In this document: piece by piece, positions 32,565 through 43,012 of the stretch
Layout: every line of letters begins with the position of its first letter
Numbering within the stretch: the stretch's first letter is position 1
Source of the DNA: Pomphorhynchus laevis
Lineage: Eukaryota; Acanthocephala; Palaeacanthocephala; Echinorhynchida; Pomphorhynchidae
NCBI GenBank assembly: GCA_012934845.2
Contig: WNNJ02001297.1
Location: 1-64,000 of the forward strand
DNA length: 64,000 nucleotides
Direction of reading: 5' to 3'
Made by a program: the position numbers and the translations under genes
The notes under the pieces: generated by a model
What the model saw: the letters and a program-made list of their open reading frames with translations, nothing else
Told to the model about the DNA's origin: nothing
The model's database searches: none

Positions 32565-33861
32565 CAATGTGCGAGCCGTGAATTTCTTCTGGGATGTTGC
32601 TCGAACAACGTGCAAGCAGAGAGAAAAAGAGTTTTTACAGCAATCCGCTAGAGCACGTTTAGCGATTAAGTTCATAAGTCAGATAGTGTTTTCTTTTCTT
32701 GTTATTCTAACATGTATTACCTGTAAACTTACTTTATTAACAATGTGCACTAGAGATCTTTCTTCTCTGCCATCTACCGATATTTATAATCAAGAGTCTT
32801 ATACCCAAGCACTGGCCGTTGTCAGCAATATGCTTAACTACACTAATTCAGAAATCAAGGTGATTGATAACATCAGTGAAAATCAGTATAATCAAACTAT
32901 AAATGGAGTTGACCTGTCAAAACCCCAAATTTCTAATTATGAAAAATCGCACCCTGACGTATTTCAATTAAACCTAATATGTTTGGTAATTCTGATACCC
33001 GCGCCGTTGTGTAAGTTTCTTAGATCGCTTAGTAATGCCTGTACCACCACACACCTTTACGCAAAAGATATTTTAAACTATCAAAAGACAAGTCAAATTA
33101 AGACAATATCAAAACCCAGTAATACACGTCTAACAGTCATATATGTTTTAATCTGTCTGTTTATTTGCTTGCACAATATTGGTTTGTGTTTATTTATCAC
33201 CTCAATTATACCTATGTGTAAGCCAGCTACTGTTATTTATTACCTAATGTGTACGAATGTAATTCCAGCTAGCATTCTGTCGATTAGCCTAATTAAGAAT
33301 GCATTGTTTTATACCGTAAAAAGAAAATCCAAATCAATTATGGATAATAAATTTGAAAACATTTGTATTTACATTTGGACATTCGCCGGAGTCATTCTAA
33401 CTGCTTTGATTTACATCTGCTTAGTATTTTTGATGAGCAAAAACACAGCTTACGATCGTTCGTCGTTTTCAAAGTTGATATCCTCGCTTGTTCTGATTTC
33501 GTTCGGGTGGTGGGAGGCGGCTTATTGTCGATTATCTACTAAGGATACATGGATTTGGAATCATGAGGTTGCATGTGTTCGATCATCAAGAACATTGCGG
33601 TCAATTTCTTTTGGGAATAAGACTGAAATACCAGTTGTGATTAGTTCGCTAGTTTCAATTTGCACGACTTTAAGTTTCTGTTGCTTTAACTTGCCATTTA
33701 ATACCCAAAACAATGACTTATTTAACTTAAGATTAATACATTCAAATTTCGTTTTACTTTGGAATTCTATATCAAGTAAAATGTCCTCTCTGATATCTAT
33801 TCTACTATCCTATTATGTTTCCTTTTTTGTATGCAACGTTATCTGTAAAACAGCGTGCAGG
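32565..33861 (+). CDS. CHS: Chitin synthase exon: N-terminal membrane region
   Basis: A large exon of 432 codons plus one base completing the split Arg. It opens NVRAVNFFWDVARTTC, matching the W-D-(V/I)-F-R start of animal chitin synthases. About eight membrane segments follow, for example SFLVILTCITCKLTLLTM, LICLVILIPAPLCKFL, LTVIYVLICLFICLHNIGL, VIYYLMCTNVIPASILSI, YIWTFAGVILTALIYICLVF and SSLVLISFGWWEAAY. The last holds the family's GWWE(N) motif. Two or more N-glycosylation sequons (NYT, NQT) lie in the first outside loop. It ends ICKTACR at a strong GTATGT donor, where relatives have A-C-K-I. The sequence is fast-evolving and Cys-rich compared with arthropod enzymes. Confidence 0.9.
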
Positions 33862-34165
33862 GTATGTATCATACTTAAATTCAGAAATTAGCCAATAATT
33901 TGACCTTAACTTTTTAACCTTTAAATTACTTGAAAAGTTTGTATATACCAAATAAGTAAGTGTGCAAAATTGTTCAGTTAAAGTTTAAAAGTTTAAAATT
34001 TGAAGCTTCTTTAGTAAATTAAAATTTATTATTTTGGATTTCACTAAAGCTATTCTGCCTAAGAAATTTATTTAATTGTTTAAATTCCAAAAAATGCTTT
34101 AAGATGTGCTATTGCAATGATCAATGCACATATTGTTCATTGAACAATATGTTCCTACATGTTCT

Positions 34166-34376
34166 TCATTGAACAATATTTACTATCTACAAAATATTTT
34201 TTTTCATTTAGTAGATGCTGTAAAATATTGTTTTCAGTTTATATCACTCCCCAATAAGTGTATATTACACTTATTAGGTTAAATTATTTCTGATTCCAAA
34301 TTTATAAGAACTTTTAATTCACATTTTCTCTTTAAGATCAAAATACTATATTTAACAATTACTAAAATAATGAAAT
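34166..34376 (+). repeat. 211-bp direct repeat, copy 1
   Basis: Nearly identical to 40,402-40,613; I see only a handful of differences, all near the left end. It contains the palindrome AATAAGTGTA-TAT-TACACTTATT. It is non-coding. It lies in the intron before exon 39,785, and the other copy lies in the second intron after it. Confidence 0.95.
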
Positions 34377-34847
34377 ATCCAAAATAATCGCTTATTTATG
34401 AATGCTATTTATTTATAAATGTTATTTATTTAAGAATGTCAATTTATTTATTTATGAACGTCTTAATAAAATATAAAATATAAATAAATATTTATTTATG
34501 AACGTATTATGGTCATTCGACCATAAATAAATTTTAATCTACAACAAATAATATTCTAAATATATCATAATGTAAGCCCATTTGTAAATGATAGATATTT
34601 CAAACAGACACTGCATATAACAGAAACATCTATTTCATTTACTGAATTTTAAATCTTTAGATTGCTTTGCCGCTAAATTACTAAAATTATATTATCAAAT
34701 GATAACTTTTCAAATAGAGTCATAATCGAAAACTAAATAAAGCTAGGTCTTATCGTTTTTGGATCAATAAAATATCATGACTTTTGAATAGGCTATTATA
34801 TAAATAGCTTGAAGAAAATTTATAAGTGTTCAAGCTAATTACAATGT

Positions 34848-34863
34848 TTAAACGCCCTGAACA
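34848..34863. repeat. Solitary MITE terminus
   Basis: ATGTTTAAACGCCCTG matches the terminal inverted repeat of the MITE at 13.3 kb. No partner end was found nearby. Confidence 0.4.
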
Positions 34864-34934
34864 ATTAAATAGCACATCGAACGTATCATTGGACAAATTA
34901 ATAATATGCTGAAATATGTTTAGCAAAAACTTGA

Positions 34935-35281
34935 TTACTAACTACTTACAATAAATTCGATTATAATATTAATTCGATTACAAGACTAGTTTAACAAATT
35001 CTTGATTACTAACTACTTACAACTTAATACAAGCGATCCTACGTTTAATGGAGTTTAAAATTCGTGATTACTAACTACTTACAATTAATTCGATTACAAG
35101 ATAAATTCGATTACAGGATAAATTCGATTACAAGATAAATTAGATTACAAGATTAATTCGATTACAAGATTAATTCGATTACAATATTAATTCGATTGCA
35201 TGATTACAAGACTAGTTTAACACATTCTTGATTAATAACTACTTACCACTTAATACAAGCGATCCTGCGTTTCATGGAGTC
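34935..35281 (+). repeat. Nested tandem repeats in LINE 5' UTR
   Basis: An about 80-bp unit (GATTACAAGACTAGTTTAAC ... CTAACTACTTACAACTTAAT ... AAGCGATCCT, ending TT-ATGGAGT) occurs at 34,978 and again at 35,202. Between them about seven 17-bp units of ATTCGATTACAAGATAA lie at 35,083-35,200. The second unit ends in the ORF start codon and the first carries a matching upstream ATG followed by a stop. Confidence 0.85.
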
Positions 35282-38225
35282 ATTGTCGAGGAGGAATCGG
35301 ATTGACAATTGTGCCGTATGCAATGAACAATTTCGACTAAATAACACAGGCCGTCTTCGTATACACTGGCCAGTTTCAATGAGGTACTCGGGTTCTGGTA
35401 AAATAACGTCTACATCAAATCACCCACCCGTCAGCACCGCTCGAGGGTCGGTTCATGTAAATCACGCGGATTACGATGTTCAATCAGAGCATGTTAATAA
35501 CCAATCTGGTTCTTCAGCTGAAGAACCCATGGTCACTCCGGGTATTGATTTGAATGCTGCATCACTCGAACTCCTGCGGAAAGTCTGGATGGTTCCAATT
35601 AATACTGAAGCGCATTCCATGGAATTTGCGCCGTCGAGTATCATAGTTATTCTCAGCCCTTATCCTTAAGGCCATATGTTCGCAGTCCATACATGATTGG
35701 GTCCGTCTCTTATGTTTATCGAAACTGTGCTTACAAACTATGACAGCTCGCGGTCAATCTGAGGATAATGTTCGGTCGCGAATGACTATATGTATGGGGT
35801 GGTTTGAAGATGGTAAGGAAAGTGAATGTCTGTCAACCTTGAAGAATCGTCCTTATAAAACAGCCATGAGATCTTCTTCTAAGCTCGACATCGCAGAAGC
35901 CATCGATCTGACAAGGAAGCGGTAACTATGGAAAAGCCATGCGTCGCTTAACTTCTAGCGGCATCTGTGAATAGTCATACTCTACTCGAGATAGGCTCGT
36001 TTTGCTACACCCGTCGTCCGACGGGGCCTGTTTCTCGCCATGATCAACTTCGTAACTACCTTTGTCGGTTGATTCTGATATTGTTCAAGCTGCAATATCG
36101 TCATTTTCTCCTTCCACTTCTCCCGGATGTTTTAGGTTACGAGCAGAGCATCTACATGATATGCTGGCGGTCGACCACAGATCCCTTATTTACCGTATTA
36201 CAACGTTGGTCAATCACATTATTGCATGGTTACTACCACATTATCTCGTACGTTTCGTCGCAGAGTATTGAGTAAGCCTGACGACGGGATCCGTCCAATT
36301 GCAGTTGGTGAGACCTTGCGACGTCTCTGTTCCAAGTGCATATGCATTAAACTTCGTTCGCGATTTTCTGCAGTCCTTTAACCCCACCAACTCAGTGTAG
36401 CTATACCAAATGGTATCGAAGAGATTATACAGCATGCTCGATTATTAAATCACCGTTACCAACAAGATGATGACCTGATATGGATCAAAATCGACTTGAC
36501 AAATGCATTTAACTCTCTGAGTCGAAAATGTATTATTGACGCTATAAGAAGGTTTTTCCCAGAACTTTCCAAATTGGTAAATTATTGTTATGGCAGTGGA
36601 TCGAGTTCACGATTTGGGAATTTGGAACCCCTTTAATCCTTAAGCGGTGTTCAGCAAGGAGACCTTTTGGGCCCGTTCCCATATTGACTTGCGATAAACC
36701 CAATCATTGCCCGCATTTCAACAATCGTTGGCATTATTTTCAACAAATGGTATCTCGACGATGGAGTTTTGTTTTGGCAGAGACCTTGACACACTTATCG
36801 TCACATTTTCATGCCATTGGAATGAATATAAACTGGAAGAAGACAGAGGTAATAGGCGAGGCCAGTCATATCGAAACAATCCGAGGATCGTGCCCTTTCA
36901 TCTGTAACTTGAAGCTGTCCAAAGACTTTAGTATTCTAGGTAGCCCGGTTGGCTATAGGGAATACTGCGCTAACTACTTGATCACCGAATTACTTCCACC
37001 TTTGATACGAGATCTAGGAATCTTAGAATCTCTGCGAACCCTCAGGTTGCATTCACCTTACTTCTTAATTGCGCATCCGCACCTATGGTAAACCATTTGA
37101 TGCGCACCGTCGATCCTGATTTCACAGATGAATTTTTTCTGGCTTTCGATCGTTCGATCAAAGAGACCTTTGCCAGAATAACTTCCATCACCCCCCGAAA
37201 AGCAGACGTGGATTCAAGCATGTTTGCCTCTGAGAATGGGAGGTCTTGGACTACGCAGCTTCCACATGCATTCCCCTTCATCATTCATATCGATCATACA
37301 CTTGGTATCCAATCGGCTAAATTTGGATCCACATATTTTTCCAGGATATGGATCCACCAAAGAAAGATCTCGTCACTTTTCGAACGCGAATTAGATAGTT
37401 TTCCGACTAAACAAAACACCCTGCTAAGCTCGTTGATGAAGATTCATTTAAACGATTATTGCAGAAGGCTAACGATTTTAACTCTGCCAGACTATTGGCA
37501 ACAGCCTGTCTTCACGCTTGTGCCTGGCTGCCGGCTATAACAAACAAGGCGACACGGATTAATCTAGCATCCAACAAATTTTTTGTCCTTCTACGCTTTT
37601 TGCTGGGCCTACCACTTTGCAATGACGATTATAGATGTCGGCGTTGTCTCCGGCAAGCCGACAAGTTTGGCTTTCATGCATTGATCCGTGAGTTCGGCGG
37701 ATTTCCTGTCATCCGGCATGACAGGGTCCGCGACATAGTTTTTCAGGCAGCAGTGTCAGCGGGATTACAGGTTGGTCGAGAGGTTCCAAATCTCGTCAGG
37801 AACTTGCGAGAACGTCCAGCTGATATTTTAATTTACGAGGACCCTCCACTGGCGGTTGACTTCGCCATAACCAATCCCCAGCAGAGTGCGTTCGTGACCA
37901 TGGCCGCCCATATACCCTCTTATGCTGCGAATAGATACGCCATATGTGTCAAAGACAGAAAATATCAGCAAAAGTTGGAGGAAGGTGGGTATAGCTTCGT
38001 GGCAGCGGTCGTCGAGACTTATGATGGATGGAACAATCCAGGAGAAAAATTAATTCGAATTACAGCACGGTCGATGTCCTGTAGAAACGGGATCCCTTAC
38101 AGTAAAGCAGTGGGACCCTTATTTCAGAGAGTGTCAGTAGACTTCATGAGAGGTAATGCAAAGGCTATTTTGAAGAGTTTAGATGAACTGGGCCAACCGT
38201 TATTGGAGAAGGATATATGACAATG
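34975..38225 (+). mobile_element. LINE with restriction-like endonuclease, decayed
   Basis: Non-LTR element in the 5.9-kb chitin synthase intron. The 5' UTR is made of nested repeats. The ORF starts at 35,274 (MESLSRRNR) with a zinc-finger-like CAVCNEQF ... LRIHW. The RT and endonuclease follow (next entry). The ORF ends at the TGA at 38,218. No obvious 3' tail separates it from the next ORF. Confidence 0.8.
35274..38220 (+). pseudogene. RT-RLE polyprotein of LINE (disrupted)
   Basis: The order of parts is a finger CAVCNEQF near the start; PGCFRLRAEHLHDML (about 36,115); DDGIRPIAVGETLRRL (about 36,280); motif A KIDLTNAFNSLSRKC (about 36,488); GVQQGDLLGP (about 36,648); and motif C WYLDDGVLFW (about 36,748). 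The C-terminal 253-codon frame (37,459-38,220) is intact and holds C-x2-C in CRRCLRQADKFGFHALI, IRHDRVRDIVF, RPADILIY and AVDFAITNP, which fit a PD-(D/E)xK restriction-like endonuclease. The RT part is broken by several frameshifts and stops between 35,670 and 37,460. Confidence 0.8.
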
Positions 38226-38230
38226 TAACG

Positions 38231-38885
38231 ACCCACAACCCCAGTTTTATATTGCAACAATCTCAAGTCTTAACTCATACACTTCACAATTTCTCAGTGA
38301 AGAGACGACCGAACATTCAGAGGTCGAGTTTCCAGATAATGAAACCATAAACCGGATGATTGCGCGTTTTGAGGAAGTGTACGAACTATCTGAGGTCATT
38401 GATGTGGATAGGTACGAAAAGGAGGAATCGGGTCCGACTCGTTTGCTGCAAGAGTTTGAGCTGCCGCACTGTCTCATAAATAACTACACTGATGGAGACA
38501 AAACGCTCAACAATTCGATAAGGGCGTTGGGCGCAGACGATTTATCAATACCTATAGCGAATGCCGATAGAGGGGCGCTAGTCAGGAACATGGACTATGT
38601 GGACTCTATGAATAAGCGCGAATGGCTTAGCACGATCGAGGAGAGGAATGACGAGGATGATAAATATCAGAAACGGCTGCGAACGACGAGGAAGCAAAGA
38701 CGACGTTGCAGCGAAATTAACATTGAGAACTCTGATCCGAACGGATCAAAACAAGGACAAGATGAGAAGAACACTAATCGCAAAAAGAGTGGAGGATTTT
38801 CGCTTTGGGAGGCAGCAACAAACCATGAGTCCAGTATAATGGCGTCAGCAGACATCCAGCACAATCATGTGCCGAATGAGATCGT
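38231..38885 (+). CDS. Unidentified acidic/basic ORF upstream of and in frame with Hsp90 fragment
   Basis: In frame after the LINE's TGA there is an open stretch reading [18 protein letters not shown], then [82 protein letters not shown] do not recognise a family. The composition is charged and looks disordered. The base composition is less AT-rich than the intron around it, like the LINE and the Hsp90 piece. It runs without a stop into the Hsp90 segment, so it may be part of the same retrocopy or of another transcript fused to it. A C-terminal tail of a host gene is possible but unproven. Confidence 0.4.
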
Positions 38886-38889
38886 TCGG

Positions 38890-39651
38890 GATGACGACGT
38901 AACTCAGACCTCCGCCTTCCAGGCGGAAATTGCACAGTTAAGCAGTCTCATTATCACCACACTCTACTCGAACAAGGAAATCTTTCTGCGTGAACTCATT
39001 TCAAATGGATCTGACGCCCTAGACAAAATCAGGTACGAACCCCTGACCGACCCTACCAAACTCGACTCCTGCAAGGAGCTCGACATCCATATCATTCCTG
39101 ACAAAGACAACAAGCAGCTGCACATCATCGACACCGGCATTGACATGACGAAGGGCGAAATGGTGAGCAATTTGGGCACGATTGCCCGCAGTAGGAAGCG
39201 GGCCATTATGGAAGCCCTACAGAGCGGAGCCGACATCAGCATGATTGGGCAGTTTGGAGTATGTTTCTACTCGGCATATTTGATCGTGGACAGGGTCACG
39301 GTCGTGTCCAAGCATAATGATGACGAGCAGTACATCTGAAAGTCGAGGGCGGGCAGAAATTTCACGGTGTGTCAGGAGACTACGGGTGAACGTCTAGGTC
39401 GAGGGACAAATATATCACTCTGGCTAAATGAGGATTAGTTCGAGGAGTAACTTGAAGAGCGCGAGATCAAGGACATTGTGAAGAAGCACTCCCAGTCCAT
39501 CGAGTATCCTATTATGTTAGTCATGCAAAAGGAGCGCGAAACGGAGATATCTGATGACGAGGCTGAGCCCGGTGAGGCCGAGAAGGAGGAAGACAAAAGT
39601 AACGTGGATGAACAAGCCGAGACCCAAGTTAGAAATAACAATAATTATTAA
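38890..39651 (+). pseudogene. HSP90: Hsp90 N-terminal retro-pseudogene
   Basis: Clear Hsp90 N-domain: [97 protein letters not shown]. Several invariant ATP-site residues are changed: D-T-G-I-G-M reads D-T-G-I-D-M, and G-V-G-F-Y-S reads G-V-C-F-Y-S. After 39,339 in-frame stops interrupt a still recognisable continuation ([37 protein letters not shown]), ending in the charged linker at about 39,651. There are no introns, which fits a processed copy. It is 3'-truncated relative to the about 700-residue protein and sits 130 bp before a chitin synthase exon. Confidence 0.85.
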
Positions 39652-39784
39652 CTTAATTTTAAGAATAATTTATTATTTCCTTTGAATAGCTAACAAATTC
39701 ACGTTTTTTTTCGATTATAACATAACTGTTGTACAAGTATCAAGTTTGTATGATTATAATTGATTATTTATTTACGCAAATCAG

Positions 39785-39926
39785 GTTCAACTGCAGCGAG
39801 TCTGTTTCGCTCTACCATTGATATTGAGTAGTCCTTTAACATTGATAATTTTGATCGATTGGACGTTCAACTGTCAAAAGAAGTTGGTTGTTGTTTCTGA
39901 TTACATTCATCTTGAAACTGTTTGTT
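39785..39926 (+). CDS. CHS: Chitin synthase exon: membrane segment
   Basis: Acceptor ACGCAAATCAG, donor GTATGA. It reads VQLQRVCFALPLILSSPLTL and IILIDWTFNC, matching the Q-x-x-x-(F/Y)-A-L-P-x-x-L-x-x-P-(L/V)-T segment that follows A-C-K in animal chitin synthases. Phase 0 in and one base out fits both neighbours. A 64-bp intron follows. Confidence 0.8.
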
Positions 39927-39990
39927 GTATGATATTTAACTTGTCTGCTATGAAACTGTTACAAACTATGCTTATTTTCTTTATTTTTAG

Positions 39991-40105
39991 ATAAGGACAT
40001 TAATAAATGGTTTCTAATTCAGTTCTGTGCAAGTTGGATTTGCCAGATTGCATTAACAATTCATATTTGGTTTCCAAACAACAGAAAGCTGGAAAAAACA
40101 CAACG
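39991..40105 (+). CDS. CHS: Chitin synthase exon: membrane segment before catalytic domain
   Basis: Acceptor TTATTTTTAG, donor GTGATA. It contains FCASWICQIALTIHIWFP and NNRKLEKTQ, matching the (L-L)-S-Q-T-W-I-T-I-H-I-W-x-P-K-x-x-R-L segment of relatives. Split codons join to exons on both sides (T+AT, CG+C). Confidence 0.85.
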
Positions 40106-40401
40106 GTGATATATATTTAGTTAATTTTAGACCAACTTGTTGTTTGAGAAAAACAAATATTAATTATTGGCATTCTTTTCTATCATCACGTTTTGAAAAA
40201 TACTCTAATTTTTCTAAATTTGCATTAATACATTCCGTGATCTGTTTCTCAATTGAAGCATCATACTACCGTGAAAGATTCGACATTCATTAAAACAAAA
40301 ATGATATTTGATTTCCTCTCATTAAATTAAATATAGATTAGAATATAGTTAAATGGATGACTGACTAATTGAAACTTGAACGATTTGAACTTTGAATGAT
40401 T

Positions 40402-40613
40402 TCATTGAACAACATGTACTATCTACAAAATAATTTTTTTTCATTTAGTAGATGCTGTAAAATATTGTTTTCAGTTTATATCACTCCCCAATAAGTGTAT
40501 ATTACACTTATTAGGTTAAATTATTTCTGATTCCAAATTTATAAGAACTTTTAATTCACATTTTCTCTTTAAGATCAAAATACTATATTTAACAATTACT
40601 AAAATAATGAAAT
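40402..40613 (+). repeat. 211-bp direct repeat, copy 2
   Basis: Near-identical second copy of 34,166-34,376, in the same orientation. The two copies bracket the LINE, the Hsp90 pseudogene and two chitin synthase exons. Confidence 0.95.
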
Positions 40614-41705
40614 GCCCATTTAATCAGAAAACGCATAAACTTAACGGAACCTTAATTTTTCATAGTGATCAGTGAAATGAAATCAGTGAAATGCTGATTT
40701 TTTACGTCTCTAATATTTTATCAGTGAAAATGTTGATAATGATCAGTAAAATATTATTAAGTTGTCAGAATAATACTTAATCTGTTTAAATTTAATTGAC
40801 CAATCAGAATTCTGTGTTCAAAATTTATTTTTTATATATTTACTCAAATTTTATAAATAAAACCGAAATTTTTATTCGGTCTTTTAAATTATTGCTGTTG
40901 CTACTTTTTGTATTAATCGTTTACTTTTATCTTAAATTTTAATTCGATATTAACATTTAATATCTAATATTGACTTGTAACATTTAAAGTTTTAAAAATT
41001 TTTATTTGTCATTTTAAATTGACGATTTAGTATATATAGCATGTGCATCTAAGGAAATTATTTAAAAAATAGCTAAAAATATTTAGTTGATTAAGTTAGT
41101 AGAAACTTAAAAATATGTACAATAAAAATATTTCGATATTAATGTAAAAAGTTAATTATCTAAAATATACCTTTAAACATTAATATTTTACCATTCATCG
41201 AATTAAGAGGAAATATTTTTACGCAGTGTCAGCGTAATCTAAGTAATCTAAGTTACGATTCTTAATCACACAATGTTATTTCACAACATAAATCAGATTG
41301 GTCTCCTTTACAGCTTCCTAACTCTTTACACCTTACAAAACTTATCAACCTTCGAACATCACACCATCAATTATATCAACTTTTAGTTTCTAATTTGTTA
41401 GGTGTTGTTTCGCTTGTCACTGCCTATAGTGGTATATATGAGTTCACCAGAAAGCAATGTACCACATTTATTTTAAACATCTATTTAAAATTTAAAATTT
41501 AAACTTAACCACTTTTAATCGGTGGTGATTAAAACTAGAGCTAGAAATGTTTTAGCCAATTTAACGTTCAATGTCATGAATTTAAGATAAAGCTTTTTCA
41601 AGATGCCTTCAGATCATTCTTTTTTAAACTTTACATTGAAAAATGTAAATTCCTAATTTTTTCATCTTAAAAAATTTACTGATGATAAAAGTACCAGCTT
41701 TTGAA
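40614..41705. other. Intron, nothing recognised
   Basis: AT-rich intron sequence with no family match. Around 41,250-41,450 it is slightly richer in C but has no supported frame. Confidence 0.5.
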
Positions 41706-41707
41706 AA

Positions 41708-41965
41708 TTTGTAATAAATCAGATCAGCTAACTGAGTTTACTTATTTTATAATTTATAAATTAAAATTAGAGATAAATAATTATAAATAATAAATAATTA
41801 TATAAGATTTTATACAATTAGTATATTTATAATGATAAAATTAAATATTAAAATTTAAGATAAAATTTAAGTTTTATTAATGACTAATAAATAATATACG
41901 ACGTATTCGAATATGCAATAGAGTTCATCAGGAGGAACTGCTAAGCTAGCATTTCTTCCTGTTTA
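41708..41965 (-). mobile_element. Penelope-like family tail fragment
   Basis: Minus strand. It starts at the terminus (AAATCAGATCAGCTAACTGA on the plus strand) and ends inside the pseudoknot region (GAACTGCTAAGCTAGCA). Truncated. Confidence 0.7.
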
Positions 41966-42289
41966 TTTTTCTTCATTCTCGACAAACTAGTAATATTGTA
42001 CGCTGATGCGATCTGAAGATCATTGCGAAAGCGTAACATCATTACTCTTTGGACCGCCCATTATAAAAATTTAATCAATGGTAGAGTGGTGAACAATGAA
42101 TAATTTATTCAATAAATTTTCAAACGCTTATGCATTGTCAGATCTCATACAATATTAAACTAGCACAAAATAAAATAAAAGACAGCTTTAAAGAAGTCAA
42201 TGCACAAACAAAAAAGGCACACAAGGCACGCGTTATCATGCAATAATCAAATAGCGTTATTTCTGCATTTTTATCTGAACGTATCAGGT

Positions 42290-42720
42290 TTTAATGTTAA
42301 AATAGTGTAGCCTCGTTACCATCCATAGTGTTTAGCATATTCAAATAATATGCATCACGAATGACACGTTTGATAGAGGCGTTTTATTTTTTAACAGGCT
42401 TTGCTTTTAGAAAATCAAAATGGTACTGTAATCTTATACGTTGATCTACTAATATACTTACTTTCTTCGAAAAGTCAATATTTTCCAATGTTGATTAATT
42501 CTAATGGCTAGTCCTTCATCGGTTTGACCGGCATACACCTGTGTACTGTCATCATATTGAATCTTATACACTAACCGATCACTATTTGTCTTAGATTTCA
42601 TTTTAAATAGGTTCACGATCAGTGGTGTTTGTTATTTAATATCAAACGCTTTTTGTGCATCTTAGAAAATGTATTATGCCACGTTTGAATCTGCAATTGA
42701 CCATCTCACTTAAAAATGTC
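42290..42720 (-). mobile_element. Penelope-like GIY-YIG endonuclease fragment
   Basis: The minus strand at about 42,585-42,500 reads RLVYKIQYDDSTQVYAGQT then EGLAIRINQHW, the Y-K-I ... Y-x-G-Q-T ... L-x-x-R-I-x-Q-H signature of GIY-YIG endonucleases. Further along HFDFLKAKPV and RVIRDAYYLNML give the usual C-terminal end. No RT of this element remains. It is a different lineage from the RT copy that follows on the plus strand. Confidence 0.75.
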
Positions 42721-42789
42721 ACGCTTATATGAATTGAACTAATAAAATATTGATTCGATGTTCGAATGCGTGATATTATTACGTTGATA

Positions 42790-43012
42790 AATAATTTTAT
42801 TTATTACGTTCCAGAAAGGAATAGGAGGTTAGCGATTCTGTTATATATTTGTATTCTCGTCGTTTGACTAATGAATTTGAACAATTTATTGCATATCTAA
42901 ACAGTGCCCTCGCAGATGCTATTTTCCTTAAGCAAGGTACTTTAAAAGTTCAGTATACAATTATGAATGGAACGTTAGATTTACATAAACGGATGTTTCA
43001 AACAAGTATTTC
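42790..43012 (+). other. Unassigned short open frame
   Basis: A frame at 42,849-43,031 reads LTNEFEQFIAYLNSALADAI then KVQYTIMNGTLDLHKRMFQ. Its end runs into the Penelope-like copy. Not recognised; possibly another element fragment. Confidence 0.3.

Noticed and set aside
38356-38885. C-terminal exon of chitin synthase or another host gene
   Set aside because: Charged sequence without a convincing family match; it lies before the membrane exons in gene order, so it cannot be this gene's C-terminus.
42006-42035. CTGAAGATCATTGCGAAAGCG as a hammerhead core
   Set aside because: No stem II can form in the 7 nt between the boxes, and it lies on the opposite strand to the nearby GIY-YIG piece.
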